NCBI GenBank assembly: GCA_017999435.1 | Contig: JAGNLV010000001.1 | Coordinates: 94,501 to 158,500 of the forward strand | Origin: Candidatus Zixiibacteriota bacterium | GTDB lineage: Bacteria; Zixibacteria; MSB-5A5; GN15; FEB-12 | DNA: 64,000 bases | Direction: 5' to 3' | Shown here: positions 7,450-16,043 of the stretch, in pieces | How positions within the stretch are numbered: the stretch's first letter is position 1 | Layout of the letters: each line of letters opens with the position of its first letter | Translations under genes and position numbers: made by a program | The notes under the pieces: model-generated | What the model was told of the DNA's origin: nothing | The model's database searches: none | What the model saw: the letters and a program-made list of their open reading frames with translations, nothing else

Positions 7450-9799
7450 ATACGAATCTTCATGCTCATAATGGGGTCGGTGGCCTTGGTGTCGGTTGCA
7501 GTCGCTGACACCACGCACGCAAATATCGCTTTAGAGTACGGAGACCTCAAGGGATCTGGTGGAGTTGAGATAGTCGGAGAGCCCAAACTCGGCGAGCCCT
7601 TCGACGTGGTGTTCAGATTCACCCCTGTGGACTCATTCAGTCATTCGAAGGGAATACCGGACACAGTGCTGATTCGTGGTAATCCAGGCGTCGAATTTGT
7701 GGGTGGAGACACTCTCTGGATAGGCTCTCTTACCCGGTGTCAGACCGTCGAGTTGAAGGCTCGGTTCGTCATCCGGGCGGAGATCAAGCGAGTCGTTACG
7801 GGCTGGGTGCACGCAGCACAGACATTGGGGCAGATCATTCCACCCCAATTCGGTCCAAATGCAGGAGTAGATGTTGGCCGTGAGTGTGTTGCACAGTTTC
7901 GAAGCAAACCCATCGATTTCCGCCAGGCTGAAGAGAACGATCAGATCAGCCGTCTCTGGCGCCTCAAGGTAACCGACACTGGCCTCATTTTGGCAGACAC
8001 GGCAGCAAGCAATGCTCCTTCTGAACTCAAGAGGCATCCGGTGATCGATAGTTTGGACCAAACCAACCGACGCGGGACGAGGAGGCCACGCCAGCTGCAC
8101 GGTGACGGACCGCCGATACTGCGCCCGCGGCAAACGACCCCCATCAATCTCAGCTCTGAGTCACCGGATACAATCCGAATCGCATACGATCCTACCCGCG
8201 AGGTGGAATTCTTCACGGACTCCGCTTTCACTGGATCCGTTCGGGTTTTTCTGCTGGAGGGAAACGCTGTGTATACTAAGTCCGGAGCAAGAACCGGCGT
8301 TTTCGAGTTGAAAGGTGATTCGGGGCGGGCCCTGTTTCGGGTGGAAGCTGGGTCGCTGGAACGAATTCTGCTTGTTCACGATGCCGCATGGTACTGAATG
8401 AGGGGACCGCCAATTATGTAAATAAGTTCGGAATCGAATGGCCGATCTGCAACGTTGGTCTGGGGATCTACGAATCCAATGATGGCGTGCGGTATACTCT
8501 GGACAGGCAGCTAGACATAGGCGCCAGCGGCTACTTCAGCTTTCAAACGAACAATCGCCGGGTTCGGTTCTATTTTGTTTCCATAAACGCATCCGCCGAA
8601 ATCGTGTACGCAGATAACCATGATTTCTCGCTCGATGATGAAACGTTTTGGCTTCATGCTCACGGCATCCAGGTCGATAACCCTGAATACACGAATGTCT
8701 ATGTTCCCGAAGTATACACATAGATCACTGACTTGTCTGTAGGAGGCGCGTGTAACATACTGGACATGTTTCGCCTTCTTCAGCAACTTCTCGTAGATGA
8801 CTTCGGTGAGCAAGACTTGGCTCCGTACATGGGGGTGATATGGGACGATCTAGACGGCTCAAAGTCAACGAGCGTCTACAATAGATTTGAGTACGATGGA
8901 GTTCCTGGATTCTACATTGCCAGCCGCGCGAACTTCCTTGATAATTGGGATGAATGGGATGGTCATGTTATTGCCCATGAATTTGCCCACCACCTCATGT
9001 TCAGCTATATGGAGCGGATACCCGGAGGAGGTGATCCATACGATTACCTGTTTCCGCTGTATGGCAGCGAGAATGCCCGTGCAGCACTGACGGAAGGTCG
9101 GGCTTTCTACGCAGGCTGCAGCTATCTTGGTGAGGTGGAGTTTGTCAACTCTACGTTCACCGATCCTGCATGTGATGTCAAGAATCTTGAATATCCGTTG
9201 CCCGACCCGCCTTATTACGATGACAATCAGAATCTCGAACCGTTGCCGCCACCACCTTTGAACCCGCAGTACGACGGCGCGCAGGTCCCCGGAGCTGTCG
9301 CCGTTTCTCTTATTGACCTTGATGACAATGCCGACGACGGCAACCAATATATTGGCGGCGCATTGTGGGGACACAACCAGGACTACAATGGCGGTTCCTG
9401 GTGGGCCGGTCCTGCCGCAATTTGGCATGTCCTGACAAACTACGACCCTGCCCGGCAGACCCAAACCATGATCACTGCTGGACCATTCGAGAGTTCAGAG
9501 CGGGCTGGCTCGACCTGGGCTATTCCTTCAGCACTGTCTTTGAGGACTTGTTTGCCGCTCACGCAATTGACGCAGTACTCCTATCGCCCGGCGACGTCGA
9601 TGGCGACAGCACGCTAACCATTAGCGATCTCACCCGTTTGATCGACTATCTCTTTCGCGGCGGCCCGGCACCCATTCCAATTCTGCGCGGCGACCTAAAT
9701 GGTGACTGTGGGGTAAACGTTGCCGACGTGACCCTCCTGATTGCCGTGCTGTTCCGCGGTGTGCCTCTGCCCACCGAGATGTGCGAGGAAGTGGCGTAG
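7450..9799 (+). pseudogene. Broken secreted metallopeptidase with C-terminal dockerin-like repeats
   Basis: Four consecutive open segments read as one protein interrupted by three lesions. They are a frame 7450/7462-8397, a shift near 8388-8397, an in-frame TAG at 8721-8723, and a second shift around 9470-9510, ending at 9799. The N-terminus has a hydrophobic signal-like stretch. The middle carries a zinc-peptidase motif HVIAHEFAHH, followed about 45 residues later by ALTEGRAFY, a gluzincin-like third ligand. The C-terminus has two calcium-binding type I repeats (GDVDGDSTLTISDL and GDLNGDCGVNVADV). A strong RBS (GGGAGG at 7436-7441) sits 8 nt before an ATA codon at 7450, whereas the first ATG is at 7462, so even the start codon may be decayed. 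GC is visibly lower than in the flanks. Assembly errors are an alternative explanation, but flanking genes are intact. Confidence 0.7.
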
Positions 9800-9843
9800 A
9801 CAGCGACGACAATTCCTCGCCCGGCCCCAATCGTCACGCTCCC

Positions 9844-12000
9844 CTACTCCATATTCTCGACATTCTCCAGGCTGTCCTTCCCCTTCGCCCGAACCACCTT
9901 GATCACCCCCTTGACCTTGCGCACTTTATCGAGAATTCGGTTCAGGTGCGCGAGGCTTGACACCTCGACGACGAATTCCCCCACCGCCGTCGTATCGCGC
10001 GCATACATTTCAGCCGCGCGGACATTGGTGTCGGCGGTCGCGATGGCCTGGGTGATGTCGCGGAGCATGTTCTTGCGGTCCTCGACCACCATCTCGAGCC
10101 GGACCACGAACGACTGCCCCTTGGCCGTATCCCAGCTTACGTCGATCTTGCGCTCCGGGGCCTGTTCCTGCAGCGAAATCGCCACCGTGCAGTCGGCCCG
10201 GTGAATGCTCACCCCCCGTCCGCGCGTGATGAATCCGACGATGTCCTCCCCCGGGATCGGCTGGCAGCATCCGGCGAAGCGGAACATCATGTCATCCAGG
10301 CCGTGGACCTTGATCCCCTTCGACCCGCGGATGCGTTCGATCACCCGTCCGACGAAGCCGGTTTCTTCCGGTTCGAGGGCGGGCTCGATCAGCGTCATGA
10401 GTTTGCCGACGCCCATGGCCCCGCTGCCGATGGCCGCGAGCAGCTCTTCGATCGTCTTCTTGTCCAGCTGCTGGGCGTAGCCCAGGAGCGTATCGCCGTC
10501 GGGCATTTTCAGCCGCTCTTCCTTGAGTTTGCGCTCCACGATTTCCTTGCCCAAAGCCACCGACCGCTCGAACCCGGCCTGCTTGAGCCAGCGGCGGATG
10601 CGCGACCGCGCCTGCGAGGTTTTCACCAGCTTGAGCCAGTCGTGCGAGGGCGTGCGGTTGGGATTGGTGATGATCTCGACGCTGTCGCCGGTCTGCAGTT
10701 CGGTCGAGAGCGGCTGGAGCCGCCCGTTGATTTTCGCCCCCGCACAGTGGATGCCGACCTCGCTGTGAATCTGGAAGGCGAAGTCCAGCGGGGTCGAACC
10801 CTTGGGCAGGTGAATCAGTTTCCCGGCGGGCGTGAACACGAAGATGTCCTCGGAGTACAGGTCGATCTTGAGGTATTCGAGGAAATCCGAGGGATTGGTC
10901 ATGTCCTTCTGCCACTCGAGAACGTCGCGCAACCAGACCATCTGGCGGTCGGAGCGGCTCATTTCCTGGCGTCCCTCTTTGTACAGCCAGTGCGCGGCGA
11001 TTCCGTTCTCGGCGACATAGTGCATCTGGTGGGTGCGGATCTGGATTTCGACGATCTTGTTGAGGGGGCCGAAGACCGCCGTGTGGAGCGACCGGTAGCC
11101 GTTCGGCTTCGGGTTCGCGATGTAATCGTCGAAGCGCCCCGACACCGGTTTCCACATGGCGTGGACGATACCCAGGGTGTGGTAGCACTCCCGCTCGGTG
11201 TTGACGATGCAGCGGATGGCGAACAGGTCGTGCATGTCCTCCATGGGCACGTTGCGGATGCGCATCTTGCGGTAGATCGAGTCGATGTGCTTGGCCCGCC
11301 CGTAGACGGTCGCCTGGATGCTGTTCTTGGTCAGCTCTTCCTTCAGCGGACGCACCACCTGTTCGATGTAGGCCTCGCGCTCCTCCCGCTTTTCTTTCAG
11401 CCGGGCGGCGATTTCAAAATATACCTCGGACTCGAGGTATTTCAGCGAGAGGTCCTCCAGTTCGGTCTTGATGCGGTTGATCCCGAAGCGGTGGGCGAGT
11501 GGCGCGTAGACGTCGTGCGTCTCCTGGGCGATCCGCCGCTGCTTGTCGGGCGGCAGGGCCTCGAGCGTCCGCATGTTGTGGAGGCGGTCGGCGAGCTTGA
11601 TGAGGATGACGCGGATGTCCCGCGCCATGGTGAGCAGCATCTTCCGGAAATACTCGACCTGCTGTTCCTCGCGCGAGGTGAATTCGACCGAGCCCAGTTT
11701 GGTCACGCCGTCGACGAGGTCCGCGATCTCGTCGCCGAACTCGGCCCGGAGGTGGTCGATCCCGATCTTGGTGTCCTCGACCACGTCGTGGACCAGCCCG
11801 GCGGCGATCGTGGTCGAATCCATGTGCTGCTCGGCGAGAATGAAAGCGACTTCGAGGCAGTGCTCGATGAACGGCTCCCCCGACTGCCGTTTCTGGCCGG
11901 CGTGGGCCCGGTCCGAGAACTCATAGGCTTTGCGGATCAGGGGAATGTTCACGTTGGCGTTGAACGATTCGATCCGTATGATGAACTCGGCCAGATTCAT
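9844..12000 (-). CDS. rel: Bifunctional (p)ppGpp synthetase/hydrolase, RelA/SpoT family
   Basis: 718 residues with the complete long-Rel architecture. An HD hydrolase domain (about 25-180, GLVHDVVEDT and YAPLAHRFGI) is followed by the synthetase domain (about 230-340, VYGRAKHIDSIYRKM, NPKPNGYRSLHT, EIQIRTHQMHYVAENGIAAHW). Then come TGS (about 385-445, IFVFTPAGKLIHLPKGSTPLDFA), helical/zinc-finger-like segments with AGCCQPIPGEDIVGFITRGRG, and a C-terminal ACT domain. It makes and degrades the stringent-response alarmone in the cytoplasm. The synthetase catalytic loop reads RFDDYIA, intermediate between the RxKD of bifunctional Rel and the ExDD of RelA; the intact HD site suggests a bifunctional enzyme. 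It is the last gene of the glycosyltransferase run, 7 nt after the preceding stop. Confidence 0.93.
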   Translation of the reverse strand: MNLAEFIIRIESFNANVNIPLIRKAYEFSDRAHAGQKRQSGEPFIEHCLEVAFILAEQHMDSTTIAAGLVHDVVEDTKIGIDHLRAEFGDEIADLVDGVTKLGSVEFTSREEQQVEYFRKMLLTMARDIRVILIKLADRLHNMRTLEALPPDKQRRIAQETHDVYAPLAHRFGINRIKTELEDLSLKYLESEVYFEIAARLKEKREEREAYIEQVVRPLKEELTKNSIQATVYGRAKHIDSIYRKMRIRNVPMEDMHDLFAIRCIVNTERECYHTLGIVHAMWKPVSGRFDDYIANPKPNGYRSLHTAVFGPLNKIVEIQIRTHQMHYVAENGIAAHWLYKEGRQEMSRSDRQMVWLRDVLEWQKDMTNPSDFLEYLKIDLYSEDIFVFTPAGKLIHLPKGSTPLDFAFQIHSEVGIHCAGAKINGRLQPLSTELQTGDSVEIITNPNRTPSHDWLKLVKTSQARSRIRRWLKQAGFERSVALGKEIVERKLKEERLKMPDGDTLLGYAQQLDKKTIEELLAAIGSGAMGVGKLMTLIEPALEPEETGFVGRVIERIRGSKGIKVHGLDDMMFRFAGCCQPIPGEDIVGFITRGRGVSIHRADCTVAISLQEQAPERKIDVSWDTAKGQSFVVRLEMVVEDRKNMLRDITQAIATADTNVRAAEMYARDTTAVGEFVVEVSSLAHLNRILDKVRKVKGVIKVVRAKGKDSLENVENME

Positions 12001-12007
12001 ATCGCCG

Positions 12008-13051
12008 TCATCCGACTGACTGCACGTGGTACAGGGCCACGACTTCCTCGACCACCCTCTCCACCGAGATGGTATCCATGCACCGGCACCCCTTGGGGGG
12101 GCACTCGCACTTGACTCCGGTCGGCTGGATGACCCGGTGCTGTTCGCCGAGCGGTCCCCAGCGCCGCGGCGAGACCGCCTTGCGGCTCGGGTAGAGGCCC
12201 ACGACGTGGGTGCCGACGGCGGTGGCCAAGTGGAGCGGGCCGGTGGAGTTGGCCACCACCACCCGCGCCTGCGACAGCACGGCCGCCAGCGTCCGCAGAT
12301 CGGTCTGGCCGGAGATGTCCCGCACGGCCACCGGCAGCCCGGCGGTGAGATCCGACAGCCCCTGGCCCTCCTCCTCCGATCCGGAGAGCACGACGCTCAG
12401 CCCCTCCCGGGACAGCTGGCAGTAGAGCTCGATAAAGCGCTCGGGCGGCCAGCGTTCGGCCGACCCGCGCGACCCGGGGTGGATAACGACAAACGATTCC
12501 TCCGCCCCGACGTCGTCGAGAATGCGCCGCGCGTTGCGCAGTTCCCGTTCCCGCAGGTACACCTTCGGGCTGGCCACCGTCTCGCCATCGCGGAAGAACT
12601 GGAGGAAGTCGAGGTTGTACTCGTACTCGTGTTTCACGTTGGCCTTGCGGCTGTGGGTGACGTGGTGGGTGAAGTAGATCGAGTGGAACCGGCGGGCGGT
12701 CCCGATGCGGATCGGGATTTCGGCCCGCTGGAACAACTGCGAGATCTGCCGTTCAGGGTACAGCGCCACGACCGCCCGGTAGCCTTCCATCCGTATCCGG
12801 TGCAGGAGGTCCTTCTTGTACAGGTTGTCGGTCCAGAGCTGGTCGTTCTGCACCCGGACGATCCGGTCGATGTGCGGGTTATTCTCCAGAATCGGCGAGG
12901 CGTACAGCGACGCCAGGACGTCGACGCGGCACTCGGGGTAGCGCCGCTTGATGGTCTCGACAAAGGGCAGCGCGAGGATGAGGTCGCCCAGCCGGTCGGT
13001 CCGGCTGATCAGGATTTTGTCCCCCGGCTGCAGGTCAATCTCCAAAGCCAT
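12008..13051 (-). CDS. Family 9 glycosyltransferase (heptosyltransferase-like)
   Basis: About 347 residues from the ATG at 13051, which is preceded by a GAGGGAG ribosome site; an in-frame upstream ATG at 13105 would add only 18 unlikely residues. The N-terminal domain starts with ILISRTDRLGDLILALPFVETIKRRYP, the ADP-heptose/lipid acceptor region of WaaC/WaaF-type enzymes. The C-terminal domain has VIHPGSRGSAERWP and ARVVVANSTGPLHLATAVGTHVVGLYP, the nucleotide-sugar site. A cysteine cluster near the end (VKCECPPKGCRC) is unusual and may bind metal. Probable role: adding a sugar to the LPS core at the inner face of the membrane. Its start overlaps the end of the upstream glycosyltransferase by 17 nt. 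Confidence 0.88.
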   Translation of the reverse strand: MALEIDLQPGDKILISRTDRLGDLILALPFVETIKRRYPECRVDVLASLYASPILENNPHIDRIVRVQNDQLWTDNLYKKDLLHRIRMEGYRAVVALYPERQISQLFQRAEIPIRIGTARRFHSIYFTHHVTHSRKANVKHEYEYNLDFLQFFRDGETVASPKVYLRERELRNARRILDDVGAEESFVVIHPGSRGSAERWPPERFIELYCQLSREGLSVVLSGSEEEGQGLSDLTAGLPVAVRDISGQTDLRTLAAVLSQARVVVANSTGPLHLATAVGTHVVGLYPSRKAVSPRRWGPLGEQHRVIQPTGVKCECPPKGCRCMDTISVERVVEEVVALYHVQSVG

Positions 13052-13820
13052 ACTGCTCCCTCTGTTCCGGGGTCGCGGTCCGCTGCAGGTGGCGCAGCTT
13101 GGCATATTTCACAAAGACCGCAACCGCCGACATCACCGAAATGATCCATCCCTCCATTCCATCGCGGAATCCCTGCCGGACAATATAATGCGAAAAGAAC
13201 GAGATCGGGGGCCGAATGACAAGATCATACCAGCGCGCGCGGCGGCCCCGGCGAAACGCCTCGCGCGCTCCGAGAGTCGTGTAAACGGCCGATTTGGCCA
13301 GGTAGTGCTCCAGAGTCGGGTAGCTGAAGTGCAGGAGTTCGCCGGACAGCCGCCCCACCGATCCGTCGACTTCCACCTGTTCGTGGACCACGGCCTCGTT
13401 GACATTCCCCTTTTCGCGGCGAAACAGGCGCAGAACCGGATCGGGGTACCATCCGCAGTGCGAGATCCAGCGGCCGAGGAAATTGGTGCGCCGGCCGACG
13501 TAGTAGCCGTCGTGCTCCCCGCCGCCGGCGGCCACCTGGCGGATCTGGTGGGCGAGCTCGGTTCCCACGACTTCATCGGCATCGAGCGACAGCACCCACT
13601 CCTGGGTGGCCAGCGCCACACCGCGCCGTTTGGCCGGGCCGAACCCCCGCCACTCCACGTCGCACACAACCGCCCCGCGCCGCCGCGCCAGCTCGGCCGT
13701 CCGGTCAGTCGATTGGGAATCGACGACGATGAGCTCGTCCGCCCAGGCCACCGACTCAAGGCAGCGCTCGATGTTGGCCTCCTCGTCCTTGGTGATGACC
13801 ACAACCGTCAGACCCATCAT
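13035..13820 (-). CDS. Family 2 glycosyltransferase, WaaE/KdtX-like
   Basis: About 261 residues from tandem ATGs at 13820/13817, overlapping the stop of the upstream gene (AATGATG) behind a GGAGG site. Motifs are LTVVVITKDEEANIERCLESV, DELIVVDSQSTDRTAELARR, WVLSLDADEVV and the C-terminal YPDPVLRLFRREKG with VHEQVEVDG. These are typical of the LPS-core beta-1,4-glucosyltransferase family (KdtX/WaaE). A hydrophobic amphipathic region near ISFFSHYIVRQGFRDGMEGW may associate with the membrane. Context with two family 9 enzymes and MsbA supports LPS/lipooligosaccharide core assembly; the specific sugar is not determined. Confidence 0.88.
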   Translation of the reverse strand: MMGLTVVVITKDEEANIERCLESVAWADELIVVDSQSTDRTAELARRRGAVVCDVEWRGFGPAKRRGVALATQEWVLSLDADEVVGTELAHQIRQVAAGGGEHDGYYVGRRTNFLGRWISHCGWYPDPVLRLFRREKGNVNEAVVHEQVEVDGSVGRLSGELLHFSYPTLEHYLAKSAVYTTLGAREAFRRGRRARWYDLVIRPPISFFSHYIVRQGFRDGMEGWIISVMSAVAVFVKYAKLRHLQRTATPEQREQYGFGD

Positions 13821-14923
13821 TCCTCCACGCCCAGCCGCCCGGCCGCGACCTGCTCGAAGGCCGCCATAACCTGGTCGACCGTGATGGCGAAAATGTTGTC
13901 CTCGCTCGGCGCGACGACGGCTCCGATGTCCTGCCCGTACGGCCGCCACTGGCGGAAGTTGCGTTCGTGGCAGCTGTACAGCCCGACCACCGGCACCTGG
14001 AGCGCCCGCGCGATATGCACGAGGCTGGTGTCGGGCGTGACGAGCAGGTCAAGCCGGCTGATCACGGCGGCCACCTGCCGGAGGGTGAGGCCGTCCGGCA
14101 CCAGGTGCACCCGCGCGTCGCGCACCGCCTGCACCAGTTCCTGCCCGCGGCGGCGGTCGCCGGGCACGACGATGACGATAATGCGGGCCCGGGGACGGGC
14201 GGCCAGGATGCGCGCCGCCAGCTCGGCCGATTTCTCCGGCTGCCACAGGCGCGACGGCATCCCGGCTGAAAGATTGAGCCCGACTGTCAAACTGCCGGCG
14301 CCGTCGGCCGCAGCCGCGCCGAGAAAGGCCGCGGCCAACTCCTGATCGCTGCGGCTCAGATGCGGCCCCGCGTACGGGTTAACGGCCGCAGGGTCGATGC
14401 CGAACGCCGCCAGCACCTGGAGCGTGCATTCAAGAATCTGTCCCCGGCCGGAGCGGTTGAAGTCGTAGTACCGGGCGTAGCGCTCCTTGCCCACGCCGAT
14501 CCGAGGCTTGCCGCGCGCCACGTACTCCGAGAGGTACAGGGTTGTGACCGAATCGCCGTAGACGAGGTCGACCACGCAGTCGTACTGCGCCCGCCGGAGG
14601 CGCCGGAGTTCGCGGAGGTCGTGCGGCGCCCGCTTGGTGTACATGTAGATCTCGTCGAAACGCGGGTCGCCCAGGGTGATGGCCGAATTTCGCGGCGATG
14701 CCAGCACCCCGATGCGCAGGTGGGGATACCGGGTCCGAAGAGCGTCGAAGACGGGGAAGGAAATGACCATGTCGCCGAGTTTGTCCGGGCGCAGGAAGAG
14801 CACTTTCCGCAGCGCCGCGCCGTCGAGCGGTCCCTCCCCGACCGGCCGCGGCCGGAGCAGCGACGCGGTGGCCCGGTAGAAGAACCGCTTGAACGAGTAC
14901 TCGAACTCCTTAAGCCGTCCCAT
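13817..14923 (-). CDS. Family 9 glycosyltransferase (second heptosyltransferase-like)
   Basis: About 368 residues from the ATG at 14923 (MGRLKEFEYSFKRFF), which overlaps the end of the upstream glycosyltransferase. An in-frame ATG at 15133 would add a low-complexity run and is rejected. The domain begins KVLFLRPDKLGDMVISFPVFDALRTRYP and later shows VGLNLSAGMPSRLWQPEK and LDLLVTPDTSLVHIARALQVPVVGLYS, the donor-site signature of WaaC/F/Q-like enzymes. The order of the four glycosyltransferase genes with overlapping ends implies stepwise assembly of one oligosaccharide. It is paralogous to the gene at 12008 but clearly diverged. Confidence 0.87.
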   Translation of the reverse strand: MGRLKEFEYSFKRFFYRATASLLRPRPVGEGPLDGAALRKVLFLRPDKLGDMVISFPVFDALRTRYPHLRIGVLASPRNSAITLGDPRFDEIYMYTKRAPHDLRELRRLRRAQYDCVVDLVYGDSVTTLYLSEYVARGKPRIGVGKERYARYYDFNRSGRGQILECTLQVLAAFGIDPAAVNPYAGPHLSRSDQELAAAFLGAAAADGAGSLTVGLNLSAGMPSRLWQPEKSAELAARILAARPRARIIVIVVPGDRRRGQELVQAVRDARVHLVPDGLTLRQVAAVISRLDLLVTPDTSLVHIARALQVPVVGLYSCHERNFRQWRPYGQDIGAVVAPSEDNIFAITVDQVMAAFEQVAAGRLGVEE

Positions 14924-16043
14924 GGCTCTGCCCGGCCTCCTCCAGTTGCGACAGGAAGAACCGCTCGACGTCATCGACAAGCCGGTCGGCGCTGAACCGC
15001 TGCTCGAATCGCTCCCGCCCGGCCCGTCCCAGGCGCGTGCGGGCGTCGGAATCGCAGGCCAGGGCGACCGCCGCCGCCGCCAGGGCCGCCGGATCGCGCG
15101 GCGGGAACAAGACTGCGCTCGACCCCTCCGCAACCACCTCGGGGATTCCCCCGACCCGCGTCGCGGCCACCGGCAGCCCGGCCCGCATCGCTTCGATCAG
15201 GACGAACCCGAAGGGCTCCTCCACCGCCGGGTGGAGCATGAAATCGCTCCCCGCCAGTTCCAGGTCGAAGTCGCGCAGCATACCCGCAAAAACGAAAAAG
15301 CTCTCCAGGCCTGCATCCGCGATGGCCGCTTTGAGACGAGTCTCGAGGGGGCCGTCCCCAAGCCAGAGAAACCGAATGTCCGGCGCCTGCCGGATGATCT
15401 CGCCGGCGGCCGCCACCAGGTAGGCGTGCCCCTTCTGATCGACAAATCTCCCGGAGGTCACCGCCACCAGCGCCGCCGGCGGCAGGCCGTACTTCTCGCG
15501 CAGCCGCCGCGCCGCCTGGGGCCGCTGTTCGTGCACCGGCCGGTCGGGGATTCCGTTCGGAATCACCGTGACCATCTCCGGACTGATGTAGCCGTGGGCG
15601 ACGATCTGCTTCTTGAGCGCGGCCGAGGGGGTGATGACGGCGTCGACCAGGCGGGGCGTGAGGAGGCGGTGCCGGAGGCGGTCTCCGGCGATGTCCAGTC
15701 CGACCCGCCAGATCACGCGCGGGCGGCCCGCCCAGCGGGCGGCGATTCCGGCCAGCCGGATGTCTTTATTGAAATTGACGGTGACGATATCGACAGCGCG
15801 CTGGCGCATGAAGGTGCGCAGGCGCGCGATCACGAGCGGACCGAAATCCCCGGCGATTGCCAGGTGGAGCGTCTCTACGCCCCGGGTATCGAGCTCGACC
15901 CGCCGAAGGAACTCTGCGCCCGTCCGCCCGACCACCGTGACCCGGTGTCCCCGCGCGGCCAATCCGCCGGAGACCAGCCGAATCCATTCTTCCATACCGC
16001 CGTAGGTTTCCGGTTCGATGGAGTCAAGCTGGAGTATGTGCAT
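14910..16043 (-). CDS. Family 4 glycosyltransferase
   Basis: About 377 residues from the ATG at 16043 (MHILQLDS), overlapping the 3' end of the transporter gene by 20 nt; the AGGAC before it may be the ribosome site. GT-B fold: N-terminal YGGMEEWIRLVSGGLAARGHRVTVVGR, linker VITPSAALKKQIVAHG and VIPNGIPDRPV, and the C-terminal donor domain with VTSGRFVDQKGHAYLVAAA, IRFLWLGDGPLETRL and the E-x7-E-like motif HPAVEEPFGFVLIEAMRAGLPVAATRVGG. Family knowledge: retaining transfer from a nucleotide-sugar. Probably builds the same surface glycan as its neighbours. Confidence 0.9.
   Translation of the reverse strand: MHILQLDSIEPETYGGMEEWIRLVSGGLAARGHRVTVVGRTGAEFLRRVELDTRGVETLHLAIAGDFGPLVIARLRTFMRQRAVDIVTVNFNKDIRLAGIAARWAGRPRVIWRVGLDIAGDRLRHRLLTPRLVDAVITPSAALKKQIVAHGYISPEMVTVIPNGIPDRPVHEQRPQAARRLREKYGLPPAALVAVTSGRFVDQKGHAYLVAAAGEIIRQAPDIRFLWLGDGPLETRLKAAIADAGLESFFVFAGMLRDFDLELAGSDFMLHPAVEEPFGFVLIEAMRAGLPVAATRVGGIPEVVAEGSSAVLFPPRDPAALAAAAVALACDSDARTRLGRAGRERFEQRFSADRLVDDVERFFLSQLEEAGQSHGTA

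Noticed and set aside
10201-12114. A 637-codon open frame on the plus strand
   Set aside because: It is the antisense shadow of rel in high-GC DNA. It has no family motifs and no ribosome site.
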